A stretch of 64,000 nt of DNA from Sphingobacteriales bacterium (GTDB lineage: Bacteria; Bacteroidota; Bacteroidia; Chitinophagales; Chitinophagaceae). The notes under the pieces are model-generated. The model was not told the origin of the DNA, made no database searches, and saw only the letters and a program-made list of their open reading frames with translations. How positions within the stretch are numbered: position 1 is the first letter of the stretch; each line of letters begins with the position of its first letter. The stretch is taken from positions 62,001-126,000 of the forward strand of contig JAIXSZ010000027.1 of the NCBI GenBank assembly GCA_027484425.1, read 5' to 3'. Shown one piece after another: positions 1 to 8,352 of the stretch. The translations under genes were made by a program, and so were the position numbers.

Positions 1-327
1 ATGAGAAAAGCCGATATAGTAGGAAGCATCGCAGAAAAAACAGGTATACCGAAAGTAGATATTCTGGTAGCTTTGGAAGCCTTTTTCAAAGAAGTAAAAA
101 CTTCTCTAGAAGAAGGGGAGCCAGTTTATGTTCGTGGTTTTGGAAGTTTTATTCTCAAAAAGCGTGCAGCAAAAGTGGGCAGAAATATCAAGAAAAATGT
201 TGCAGTAGAGATACCTGAACATTTTGTGCCAGCGTTCAAGCCAGCAAAAGAATTTGTATTGGCCGTTAAAGAGTCAGCACACGATTTGGTTGCTCATTCA
301 GCCGACGATAGTGCCGACACTGAATAG
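1..327 (+). CDS. HU/IHF-family DNA-binding protein
   Basis: Small histone-like protein that bends and compacts DNA in the nucleoid. The 108-residue sequence has the HU fold pattern: an N-terminal helical part, the VRGFGSF strand (residues 44-50), the basic GRNIKKN turn (60-66) and the IPEHFVPAFKPAKE segment (71-84) that ends the DNA-binding domain. After residue 90 there is an acidic, Asp/Ser-rich tail of about 18 residues that classical 90-residue HU proteins lack. The ATG is the first base of the window, so an upstream start cannot be excluded, but the protein begins as HU proteins do. The next gene follows after about 50 bp behind its own promoter-like box. Confidence 0.9.
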   Translation: MRKADIVGSIAEKTGIPKVDILVALEAFFKEVKTSLEEGEPVYVRGFGSFILKKRAAKVGRNIKKNVAVEIPEHFVPAFKPAKEFVLAVKESAHDLVAHSADDSADTE

Positions 328-353
328 TGACCACACTGCATTAGTGATTTTGT

Positions 354-361
354 TACCTTTG
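354..361 (+). promoter_or_regulatory. Bacteroidota -7 box (TACCTTTG)
   Basis: Perfect match to TAnnTTTG, 17 bases before the TTG start of the TPR gene at 379. No convincing TTG at the expected -33 spacing was seen. Confidence 0.45.
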
Positions 362-378
362 CTACAAAACATAAAGCG

Positions 379-1245
379 TTGAGGCAGGTACATTATATCA
401 CAATAGCAGTAGCAATAATATTAATCGCTCTTTTATACTGGGGAGGCAACACAGTACCGCCAGCAAAAAAGCCAGCTGTCACACCCATGCAGCAGGCAGC
501 AGCTAATGGTACTGGTTCCCAGGGCCCTAACACCATGAAGGCAGCCTCTTTTGACTCTATACTTACAGCGTCCCGTAAGCAACTACCCAAAACAGTAGCT
601 GACTCTGTATTATTCATCGAAAACGAACTTGCAGCCATCCGTGACTCATCACGTATGGCTCTCGTTTTTTCTAAACTTTCAGGTATATGGGAGCGAAACA
701 AACAATACCCTGTAGGAGTTTTTTATAGATCCAAGGCAGCAAAATTGGAAAGTTCAGAAAAAAAGCTCACCTTTGCAGCCCAATTATTTTTGGAACTACT
801 GGAGCATGAAGGTAATCGCGCTATTCAACTCTGGGAAGCATCAGAAGCAATCAGTTGTTTGGAGTTGTCTTTAAAACTCGACTCTACCAGCGAAGAGGCA
901 AAATTGGCAATGGCGTCCGCTTACATTCAGGGCACCGAACAACCAATGATAGGCGTACAAATGCTATTGGCTATCACTCGTGAAAAGCCTGATGATGTAC
1001 CAGCTAATATGCTTTTGGGACGAATGTCAATACAGTCAGCACAGTATGAAAAAGCCATAAAACGTTTTGAGACTGTACTGAAAATAGAGCCTAACAACAA
1101 AGAAGCTTTATACTTCCTTGCTCAGGCTTACGAAGAAACAGGTAATAAACAAAAAGCAATAGAGCTGCTGGAAAAATGCAAAATGGTTGTAAACAACCCC
1201 GAATTCAGCAGAGATATTGACCAACACATAAATTCATTAAAGTAA
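379..1245 (+). CDS. Membrane-anchored TPR protein
   Basis: Predicted inner-membrane protein with one N-terminal transmembrane helix (about residues 5-22), then a low-complexity Ala/Gly/Ser linker and a C-terminal set of tetratricopeptide repeats (about 140-280). The helix-turn-helix pattern is clearest in the segments with YEKAIKRFETVLKIEPNN and KQKAIELLEKC. TPRs are protein-protein interaction scaffolds; the partner is unknown. The frame opens at TTG (379); no ATG lies before the membrane helix, so TTG is the likely start. The next small gene follows after 18 bp, suggesting co-transcription. Confidence 0.75.
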   Translation: MRQVHYITIAVAIILIALLYWGGNTVPPAKKPAVTPMQQAAANGTGSQGPNTMKAASFDSILTASRKQLPKTVADSVLFIENELAAIRDSSRMALVFSKLSGIWERNKQYPVGVFYRSKAAKLESSEKKLTFAAQLFLELLEHEGNRAIQLWEASEAISCLELSLKLDSTSEEAKLAMASAYIQGTEQPMIGVQMLLAITREKPDDVPANMLLGRMSIQSAQYEKAIKRFETVLKIEPNNKEALYFLAQAYEETGNKQKAIELLEKCKMVVNNPEFSRDIDQHINSLK

Positions 1246-1263
1246 CTTTTAAAAACTCATATT

Positions 1264-1356
1264 ATGCCTTGTGGTAAGAAGAGGAAAAGACATAAAATAG
1301 CCACTCACAAACGTAAAAAACGTCTGAGAAAGAACCGTCATAAAAAGAATAAGTAG
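1264..1356 (+). CDS. AURKAIP1/COX24-type basic microprotein
   Basis: A 30-residue ORF that starts MPCGKKRKRHKIATHKRKKR and ends in a Lys/Arg/His cluster. More than half of its residues are Lys, Arg or His. From memory, the CGKKRKRHKxxTHKRKKRLRKNRHK pattern is the small family annotated in Bacteroidota as AURKAIP1/COX24 domain protein, related to the mitochondrial small-subunit protein mS38, so a ribosome-associated role is probable (inference). It sits 18 bp after the TPR gene and is followed by a long inverted repeat. Gene callers often miss it because of its size. Confidence 0.8.
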   Translation: MPCGKKRKRHKIATHKRKKRLRKNRHKKNK

Positions 1357-1400
1357 GCTATTAATCCCACTGCTTCCTTACAAACGCTGCCGCATTTCTG

Positions 1401-1439
1401 CACATCGCCAGTACACATTTTTGTGCTGCCGGCGATGTG
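1401..1439. terminator. Inverted repeat between microprotein gene and rng
   Basis: Nine-base perfect stem (CACATCGCC, 1401-1409, with GGCGATGTG, 1431-1439) with a 21-base loop that can partly pair. There is no T run after it, so it is either a factor-dependent terminator or an RNA 3'-end stabiliser for the microprotein transcript. Confidence 0.4.
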
Positions 1440-1517
1440 TAGATTTATTACTACAGCCTTAAGGCCTCGCTGATACTATGGGGGCGATTGCAGCTGAAGC
1501 AGATTTGGTTGTTACCA

Positions 1518-3077
1518 ATGAATAAAGAACTTATTATTAATGCATCGGGGGAAGGTGTAGAGTTGGCGTTACTTGAAGACAAGAAACTAGTCGAGCTACA
1601 TTACGAACGAGGGCAAGGTCAATTTGCTGTGGGTGATATTCACCTCGGCAAAATAAAAAAACTTATGCCAGGTCTTAATGCAGTTTTTGTAGATGTAGGT
1701 TATGAAAAAGACGCATTTCTACATTACACCGACCTTAGCCCTAACCTACGATCTCTCATCAAGTTTACCAAATTGTGCATCGAAGGAAGTGCAAATTGGG
1801 GTGATGATTTTGGTAGGTTCAAAAACGAACCCGAAATTCTGAAGTCTGGAAAGATAACCGAAGTATTCAACGGTAAACCCGAAATACTTGTACAGGTTCT
1901 CAAAGAGCCCATTTCTTCCAAAGGACCAAGGCTTAGCTGCGAAATATCCCTTCCCGGTAGGTTTGTGGTGGTTACTCCATTTAATGATGTAGTGGCTATC
2001 TCTCGCAAAATTCATTCGTCTGAAGAGCGCAAGCGACTGCAGCGGATAGTAGAAAGTATTAAACCCAAAAACTTTGGTGTTATTGTACGTACTGCTGCCG
2101 AAGGTAAAAACACTGCAGAATTGCATGCCGATATCTTGGAGTTGGAGAAAATGTGGAAAGGCATTGAAAAAAATCTTAAAGGTGCCAAGCCTCCTCAAAT
2201 GATAATGAGTGAGCAGGACAAAACTACCTCCATACTCAGAGATTTACTCAACGATAGCTTTCAAAAGGTAGTGGTTAATGACAAAAATCTGCTTGCCGTT
2301 GCCAAAGAATATATCTCAAAAGTATCGCCTGGGCAGGAAGATATCGTAAGCCTGCACACTGGTAGTGGTTCCATTTTTGATACTTATGGTATTGCCAAAC
2401 AGGTGAAATCTGCTTTTGGCAAAACTGTGAATATGAACAGTGGTGCTTATCTAATAATCGAGCACACAGAGGCACTACACGTAATAGATGTAAATAGTGG
2501 CACTCGCAGCCCCGAGGCGGGTCAGGAAGCCAATGCACTAGCTACTAATCTCGAGGCAGCTCAGGAGATAGTACGCCAAATGCGGCTCAGAGATCTGGGT
2601 GGTATTATCATCATAGACTTCATAGACATGAAGCTTGCAGATAACCGCAAGCAATTGTTTGATGCTGTAGAGGCATTGATGACCAACGACCGCGCCAGAC
2701 ACACGGTATTGCCAATTTCTAAGTTTGGGTTGATGCAAATAACCCGCCAGCGTTTGCGCCCAGAAATCAATATTTCAACTGCTGAGCTTTGTCCTACTTG
2801 CAAGGGAACAGGCAAAATAGGACCTTCCATTTTGCTGGCAGATGATATAGAAAAAGACCTCAAATACATAGTGAGTCAGGGTGTAAGAAAACTGAAATTG
2901 CACGTTCACCCTATATTGGAAGCCTACCTTACTAAGTGGAGTATCTTCAAGCCATCTATTGTTAAGAAGTGGGATAAAGAGTATAAAGTAAAAGTAACAG
3001 TAGTGGGCGACAATGATTCTCCGCTTACTGAGTACAACTTTTACGATGCACAAACTGATGACCTTATAAAATTATAG
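1518..3077 (+). CDS. rng: Ribonuclease G/E
   Basis: Endoribonuclease of the RNase E/G family, acting in rRNA maturation and mRNA decay. Residue numbers are from the ATG at 1518. An S1-like RNA-binding region lies near residues 30-130, the catalytic site is seen as VIDVNSG (Asp324) and IIDFIDM (Asp367/Asp370), and the zinc-link CPTC is at Cys424/Cys427. The frame is open from a TTG at 1488, but MNKELIINASGEG at 1518 is the usual family start. At 519 residues it is G-type in length, without the long C-terminal scaffold of RNase E. A strong terminator follows. Confidence 0.92.
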   Translation: MNKELIINASGEGVELALLEDKKLVELHYERGQGQFAVGDIHLGKIKKLMPGLNAVFVDVGYEKDAFLHYTDLSPNLRSLIKFTKLCIEGSANWGDDFGRFKNEPEILKSGKITEVFNGKPEILVQVLKEPISSKGPRLSCEISLPGRFVVVTPFNDVVAISRKIHSSEERKRLQRIVESIKPKNFGVIVRTAAEGKNTAELHADILELEKMWKGIEKNLKGAKPPQMIMSEQDKTTSILRDLLNDSFQKVVVNDKNLLAVAKEYISKVSPGQEDIVSLHTGSGSIFDTYGIAKQVKSAFGKTVNMNSGAYLIIEHTEALHVIDVNSGTRSPEAGQEANALATNLEAAQEIVRQMRLRDLGGIIIIDFIDMKLADNRKQLFDAVEALMTNDRARHTVLPISKFGLMQITRQRLRPEINISTAELCPTCKGTGKIGPSILLADDIEKDLKYIVSQGVRKLKLHVHPILEAYLTKWSIFKPSIVKKWDKEYKVKVTVVGDNDSPLTEYNFYDAQTDDLIKL

Positions 3078-3138
3078 TTGCGTCACTAGTTAGCACTTTG
3101 CACATTGCTGTAGGTCTACATATTCACAAGACATTCTC

Positions 3139-3170
3139 AAATGGGCTGCACCTTGCAGCCCATTTTTTTT
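3139..3170 (+). terminator. Rho-independent terminator of rng
   Basis: An 11-12 bp perfect GC-rich stem (AATGGGCTGCA / TGCAGCCCATT) closed by a CCT loop and followed by eight T residues, about 60 bases after the rng stop. Confidence 0.92.
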
Positions 3171-3249
3171 GTTGTGCTTTTGTAACTTATTCTTGGCACT
3201 GACCACTGTACTTATAATAATTGTACTTTTATACCTCAAATCGTTTTGT

Positions 3250-4248
3250 GTGAAAGCTATTATACCAGTTGCCGGAGCAGGTACCAAACTACGACCACTT
3301 ACTTATACCCAACCCAAGGCCCTTATTCCAATTGCTGGCAAAACCATTTTGGGTGTAATAATAGATCAACTGGTAGACGCGGGAGTTTCCGAATTTGTGT
3401 TTGTGATAGGCTATCTGGGCGAAAAAATTCAACGATACATCGATAAAACATACCCCAACCTTACTTGCACTTTTGTTAATCAGAGCGATAGGCGCGGCAC
3501 AGGTCATGCAATTTGCCTCACACGCGATGCTGTAATGAATGATGAAGTGATGATAGTGCTCGGCGACACAGTATGCGATTATAATGTGAAGGAGATCATC
3601 AACAGCAATGTATCGCAGATAGGTGTGAGAAAGGTGGATGACCCGCGTAGTTTTGGTGTGGCTGAGCTCAACGATAAGGACATGGTAGTAAGAATGGTGG
3701 AAAAACCATTGATACCTAAGTCTAACATGGCAATGGTGGGTATATACTACATCAAAGAAACTGCTGCAATGTTTGCCGCTCTTGAAAATATCCTCAGCAA
3801 ACCAGCAGATGAAAATGGTGAATATCACCTCACCAATGCACTGCAATTGATGGTAGAGCAAGGCACGAAACTGCATGCATTCCGTGTCAACAACTGGTTC
3901 GACTGCGGCAAAAAAGAAACATTACTCTCTACTAATGCTACTTTGTTGCGCCAAATGGAGGAGACACATCCTCACAAAGAAGCATATCAATACGAAAGTA
4001 CCGTTATCATACATCCGGTCAATATTGCAGAGGGATGCATTATTCGCCACAGCATCATAGGGCCAAATGTAACTATAGGAGAGCACTCTAAAATAGAATC
4101 CTCTATCGTTCGCGACTCTATCATTGGTTCTTATGCTGAGCTGCAACAAGTAGTGCTCAATTCTTCAATAATAGGCAATGACGCCTATATACGTGGGTTA
4201 AGCCAAAGCCTAAATATAGGCGATAATACAGAAATCGATCTTGGCTAA
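3250..4248 (+). CDS. Sugar-phosphate nucleotidyltransferase
   Basis: Transfers a nucleotide to a sugar 1-phosphate (glucose- or mannose-1-phosphate type) to make an NDP-sugar for cell-envelope polysaccharides. The N-terminus VKAIIPVAGAGTKLRPLT carries the GxGTxLRPLT nucleotide-binding signature, with PKALIPI just after. The last third (from about residue 250) is a left-handed beta-helix of hexapeptide repeats (IIGPNVTIGEHSKI, IIGSYAEL, IIGNDAYI). The frame is open upstream to 3169, but that part overlaps the T run of the rng terminator and encodes a hydrophobic stretch foreign to the family, so GTG at 3250 is chosen. The exact sugar and base cannot be told. Confidence 0.85.
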   Translation: MKAIIPVAGAGTKLRPLTYTQPKALIPIAGKTILGVIIDQLVDAGVSEFVFVIGYLGEKIQRYIDKTYPNLTCTFVNQSDRRGTGHAICLTRDAVMNDEVMIVLGDTVCDYNVKEIINSNVSQIGVRKVDDPRSFGVAELNDKDMVVRMVEKPLIPKSNMAMVGIYYIKETAAMFAALENILSKPADENGEYHLTNALQLMVEQGTKLHAFRVNNWFDCGKKETLLSTNATLLRQMEETHPHKEAYQYESTVIIHPVNIAEGCIIRHSIIGPNVTIGEHSKIESSIVRDSIIGSYAELQQVVLNSSIIGNDAYIRGLSQSLNIGDNTEIDLG

Positions 4249-4308
4249 AAGTCTGTGTTAGAGGAAGATGAAGCTGTTTTCAACAACACATGAAATCAGT
4301 TAATGCCA

Positions 4309-6441
4309 CTATTGGGTTTTCTGTTCTTCTTCAGTTTCTTCGGGCTCCTTGCCACCTATGTTAAACAGGCGATAAGCTAGTTCCTTGCCTGTTTCCTCGG
4401 CTTTTTGCCACGCAAATGATTGCTGAGCTACTATGTAATTGCCCCCATTATCTAGCACGTAATAGGTGATACTTTTTTTCTTGCCTTTGCCAGTAAATAT
4501 CACATAGGCTTCTGGTGCACGTATAGTGCTGATACCGCTTATCCAGTTTATGTTACAGGCACGTAGTCGTTTCACCACATCTTGGTCCACATCACCACTT
4601 ACATGCAGTGTAAGGTTGGGTTTCAGTCCGGTAAAGGGCAATAACTGTGGGTATAATTTGTACATCTCATATAGCCATTCATCCCGCTCTTTGTCACTGC
4701 CTAGCGCATCGGCACACTCTGCCTCAGCCTGATATAGCCTAGCAGTAAACAGTTTTTCGTATTCAGCATCAGTGTTGGGGTCGCGAAGCAGCTTATTCAG
4801 CATTGGTTTGGCCTGCTTGTGTTTGCCTTGCTCCATTAGCAGCTTGGCAGTAAAAAACTCAAAGTACTTACGTATATATTGTCTTTTGTCGGTAGCAGCT
4901 TCTTTCTTGAATCTATTGAGGAAATAACGGGTACTGAAATCCTTGACCAGATACCATATCTCATCCCACGACACTACATTTTCTGTTGAAAAGAGTTTGT
5001 ATATCACCCGCTCCCGTTCTGGGTTTTGAGCAAATTGATTGATGATCAAAAACTGTTGCAGGTATTTGTCGCTCAGCTTGCGGGCCATACTAGCCAGCAC
5101 CTTGGGGTTGTACCACCAGTTGCTGTGCTCAAATTTGTCCATTTGCCATGCCTGCTCTTTGTTTACCAGTTTTATCAGTTGTAGCCCAAACTCATAGTGG
5201 CTTTGACCCAGTGTGGTGCCTATGTGTAGCTCTTTAAAGTCGGCGGCTCTGTTGCCATATCGTTCAGCCTGCGCCACTTGTCCGTCGTAGGTGAGGCTAC
5301 GCGCTAGGGCAATGTTATACCAGCCATAGCCGGGGGTGGAGCCGCCTGCTCTTATCATGTTCCGTGCTAGCGCCGCTCCATTTTTAGGATTGGCTTTGTA
5401 TATATGCAGTATGGTAGTGAAGTAGGCCCATTCTTGCAATCGTTTATCGCCAGCATCTTGCTCGCTGGCTATTTTGTATTCAGCTTCGGCTGTTCTGAAG
5501 TCGCCACATATACTTTTGAAGTTAGCATAGTTATTGTGCGGCAGTCTGCCGTTTTTGCGCATCAGCTCAAAGTAGTACTCAGCCGAATCTATTCTGAAGT
5601 TATAGGCATGGAGTATATTTTTGTAGTGATACACACCACTTTTTTCTTGGGCTATATAGCCTGGCGGAAACAAAGTAGCATTGATAGCTTTGTTTTTATC
5701 TATTCTGCGCATACCACTATCCAGGTACCTGTTCGCTAAGGCTTCATTTTCGTCTATCGTGTTTTTCAGAAAAGGGTACTTGGCAGCGGTATAAAATCGG
5801 TTGCGGTGCACCGTCCAAGCCAGCATATTGTAAGGGTCAAGATAATACTCGCGCTGAAAATTATATTTTATTGCCCTTCGCAACACTGGGATTATTTTGT
5901 CAGGTTGGTCGGTGTTACCATATGCATGTACCAGGGTGTTGGCAATGGTAGTGAAGTCTATCTGAAAGTTGTAGGCGGGCAGTAAGATCAGTATGTTGTC
6001 AGATCGTACACTAAGGGCCCTCTTATAGTCGCGCTCCAGCAGTTGCAGTGCTTTCTCCAGTGCCACTATTGCATTCCTGAATCCTGCATAGTCTGCTGCA
6101 TGGTTGTACTTATATATCCCTTCAAACATCCACCCTACATAATAGGTGCTATCTGTTCTTTTAAACTCTCTAGACCTCGGTAGAGCATCCTCGCCATACA
6201 TGTTCTCTATAGCTCTTTTGGCATCAATATTGGCTCTTTGTGCCTCTTTGCCTGCTGGGTGTTTGGGCATTAGTTCGGGTGGCAGCTCGCGTTGCACACC
6301 ACCGCGTTGTCCATAACTCATTACAGCTACGCACAGCATCCACAACACACCTATGGCAGTGTATATATGTATACTTTTCCTTCTCACTGCTGCTTTACTT
6401 TCAGTAGCCATTTGTATGCCGCCGTCACCAGCGAAATTCAT
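4309..6441 (-). CDS. Secreted TPR-like protein, unknown function
   Basis: A 710-residue protein with an N-terminal hydrophobic segment ending near SYGQR, read as a signal peptide or anchor. The likely true start is the internal Met at residue 11 (MATESKAAVRR, base 6411). The body is alpha-helical and TPR-like (for example the runs around KHKQAKPMLNKLLRDPNTDAEYE), and the tail is very acidic (EEPEETEEEQKTQ type). No catalytic motif was recognised. It lies about 50 bp downstream of the MoxR ATPase gene on the same strand, so the two probably share a transcript; TPR proteins often accompany MoxR ATPases. Confidence 0.7.
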   Translation of the reverse strand: MNFAGDGGIQMATESKAAVRRKSIHIYTAIGVLWMLCVAVMSYGQRGGVQRELPPELMPKHPAGKEAQRANIDAKRAIENMYGEDALPRSREFKRTDSTYYVGWMFEGIYKYNHAADYAGFRNAIVALEKALQLLERDYKRALSVRSDNILILLPAYNFQIDFTTIANTLVHAYGNTDQPDKIIPVLRRAIKYNFQREYYLDPYNMLAWTVHRNRFYTAAKYPFLKNTIDENEALANRYLDSGMRRIDKNKAINATLFPPGYIAQEKSGVYHYKNILHAYNFRIDSAEYYFELMRKNGRLPHNNYANFKSICGDFRTAEAEYKIASEQDAGDKRLQEWAYFTTILHIYKANPKNGAALARNMIRAGGSTPGYGWYNIALARSLTYDGQVAQAERYGNRAADFKELHIGTTLGQSHYEFGLQLIKLVNKEQAWQMDKFEHSNWWYNPKVLASMARKLSDKYLQQFLIINQFAQNPERERVIYKLFSTENVVSWDEIWYLVKDFSTRYFLNRFKKEAATDKRQYIRKYFEFFTAKLLMEQGKHKQAKPMLNKLLRDPNTDAEYEKLFTARLYQAEAECADALGSDKERDEWLYEMYKLYPQLLPFTGLKPNLTLHVSGDVDQDVVKRLRACNINWISGISTIRAPEAYVIFTGKGKKKSITYYVLDNGGNYIVAQQSFAWQKAEETGKELAYRLFNIGGKEPEETEEEQKTQ

Positions 6442-6490
6442 TTTTCTTTTTTTGTAAAACTAAAATCTAAAGCCTGACTGTGAATGACCC

Positions 6491-7498
6491 CTACCCAAAC
6501 AACCTCAGTTTTGCAAGTCGATCACACTCTTTCACTATAATGGATTCCAGTGCTTTCAGCTTTCCATCTTTGTTTCTATATACTAGTCTGTGCTCTAGCA
6601 CAGCACGGGTTATGTCGCGCACATCATCTTCGGTCACAAAGGTTCTGCCCTTCACTAGTGCATAGGCTCGCAGACACTTCAAAAACGCAATCCCACTCCT
6701 AGTAGATGCACCCAGCGATATATCAGGGTGCGAGCGTGTTTGTCGCACTATGTTGCTTACGCCCCTTACTATTTCTTCGTGCACATGCACCTGTCCGGCT
6801 TGCGCTTGCAGGTCCAGTATGTCGTGCATCGCCAGCACCTGTTGCAGGTCAGTGAGGTTGCGGGCTATTTGCAGATACTCTCTGTAGATGTTCATTTCGG
6901 TTTCTTCGTCCACATACCCAAAGTATATTTTCATAAAAAACCTGTCTAGCTGAGCTGCAGGTAGTGGGTAGGTGCCCTCCATTTCTATAGGGTTCTGTGT
7001 GGCTATCGTAAAGAACATCTGCTCTAGCATCAGTGTATTATCCCCCACCGTTACCTGGTGCTCAGCCATAGCCTCTAGCAGGGCACTTTGCACCTTGGGC
7101 GATGCGCGGTTGATCTCATCTGCCAGCAGTACATTGCAAAACAGTGGTCCTTTTTTAAACACAAATTCTTTCGATCGATCGTCAAATATATGTGTACCTA
7201 TGAGATCCATAGGCAGCAAATCGGGTGTAAACTGTATGCGCTTAAACAGTACATGCCCCTCATTGCTACCACCACTTATGCACTGCGCCAGTGTACGTGC
7301 CAGCACGGTTTTACCAGTGCCCGGGTTATCTTCCATCAGTATATGTCCGCCCGCCAGCAGGCATGTTATTACCATGTCTATTTGTGTACGTTTACCACGT
7401 ATCACCTGCTCCATTTGGTTGGCTAGCCGGGCTATTGCCTCTGTTGCGTCTATCTTATTTTCTTCAGCAGCCAGTGTTTCCGTTACAGCATCTGTCAT
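6491..7498 (-). CDS. MoxR-family AAA+ ATPase
   Basis: Chaperone-like AAA+ ATPase. Walker A EDNPGTGKT is at residues 56-64, Walker B VLLADEIN at 123-130, followed by RASPKVQSALLEAM and the FFTIATQNPIEMEGTYPLP sensor region typical of MoxR. The 335-residue length is normal. Family members usually work with VWA-domain and DUF58 proteins on membrane or envelope complexes. Those partners are absent here; the only co-directional neighbour is the TPR protein at 4309-6441, its probable operon partner. Confidence 0.9.
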   Translation of the reverse strand: MTDAVTETLAAEENKIDATEAIARLANQMEQVIRGKRTQIDMVITCLLAGGHILMEDNPGTGKTVLARTLAQCISGGSNEGHVLFKRIQFTPDLLPMDLIGTHIFDDRSKEFVFKKGPLFCNVLLADEINRASPKVQSALLEAMAEHQVTVGDNTLMLEQMFFTIATQNPIEMEGTYPLPAAQLDRFFMKIYFGYVDEETEMNIYREYLQIARNLTDLQQVLAMHDILDLQAQAGQVHVHEEIVRGVSNIVRQTRSHPDISLGASTRSGIAFLKCLRAYALVKGRTFVTEDDVRDITRAVLEHRLVYRNKDGKLKALESIIVKECDRLAKLRLFG

Positions 7499-7651
7499 GT
7501 GTATAATACTTTATACAATTTTACACCATAATAACTTACTATCTCATTGCTGCGTTGTAATTTTTTGTGAAAAGAAATGTGTGGCCTTATTGCACTTTTT
7601 CCATTTAATTTATCCCTACTTATCACTGTAGGAAGATGAAAGTTGACTGCA

Positions 7652-8206
7652 CTATTGTTTTTTCTCTTTCAAAACAAACGAATTAAAGAACTTTTCCATC
7701 GATTTGTTGTTGTCGTTTTTGGTTTCGCAGCCCACCTCTAAAATATATGCTCTGTTTTTTACCAGATAGATGTGTATTGCCATAATTCCCTGCCCTTCCA
7801 TAAAGCTTATTTTCACTTCTCTGCCAGGGTAGGTACTGAATAAAACTCTCTTTTCTTCTATAATCTGCCCTTTCAGGTTGGTTACCGTGCCCTTTATAGC
7901 ATTCTCAAAAAACTCATCAATATATTCATCCTTAAAATCAGAGTTCACTAAGCTATCCGGATAGTCTGAGTAGATAAGCCCATACACCGAGTTTTCATCT
8001 TTGTATTTGCCCACTTCGTGCATTGCTATATTCATGTTCAGCTCGCCTATTTCAGTTTGTATCTTTTGCTCAGACTGCTCTGGTTTCCTAGGAAACTCGA
8101 TGGTGAATTTATTGTCCTTGGGCTGTATTTTTACCCATGTTTCAGGCGCAAAGCCAGATAATAACACCACCAACAATATAGCCGCACACACTCTTATGCT
8201 GTTCAT
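7652..8206 (-). CDS. Small secreted protein of unknown function
   Basis: About 184 residues from the Met at base 8206 (MNSIRVCAAILLVVLLSGFA); the frame is open to 8224. It has a clear signal peptide, then an alternating-strand sequence starting WVKIQPKDNKFTIEFPRKPEQ. The KFTIEFPRKP block resembles beta-rich periplasmic proteins, but no family is named with confidence. It stands alone between moxR and tig on the same strand, with gaps of about 150 bp on both sides. Confidence 0.65.
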   Translation of the reverse strand: MNSIRVCAAILLVVLLSGFAPETWVKIQPKDNKFTIEFPRKPEQSEQKIQTEIGELNMNIAMHEVGKYKDENSVYGLIYSDYPDSLVNSDFKDEYIDEFFENAIKGTVTNLKGQIIEEKRVLFSTYPGREVKISFMEGQGIMAIHIYLVKNRAYILEVGCETKNDNNKSMEKFFNSFVLKEKKQ

Positions 8207-8295
8207 ATTCTGTTTTCCTTCCACTGTTTTTGTTATAGTTTACAGGTAAAGTTAATTAAACTTACCTAGCGTATCTACTTCACACCTATACTCAC

Positions 8296-8327
8296 AGCAA
8301 AGCCACCCTTTGAAGAGTGGCTTTGCT
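8296..8327 (-). terminator. Probable terminator after tig
   Basis: Eleven-base perfect inverted repeat AGCAAAGCCAC (8296-8306) and GTGGCTTTGCT (8317-8327) with a 10-base loop, 26 bases past the tig stop. On the tig strand no T run follows; on the plus strand a T-rich stretch does follow at 8340. Confidence 0.6.
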
Positions 8328-8352
8328 GGTTATTGATATATTTTTTTACAGA

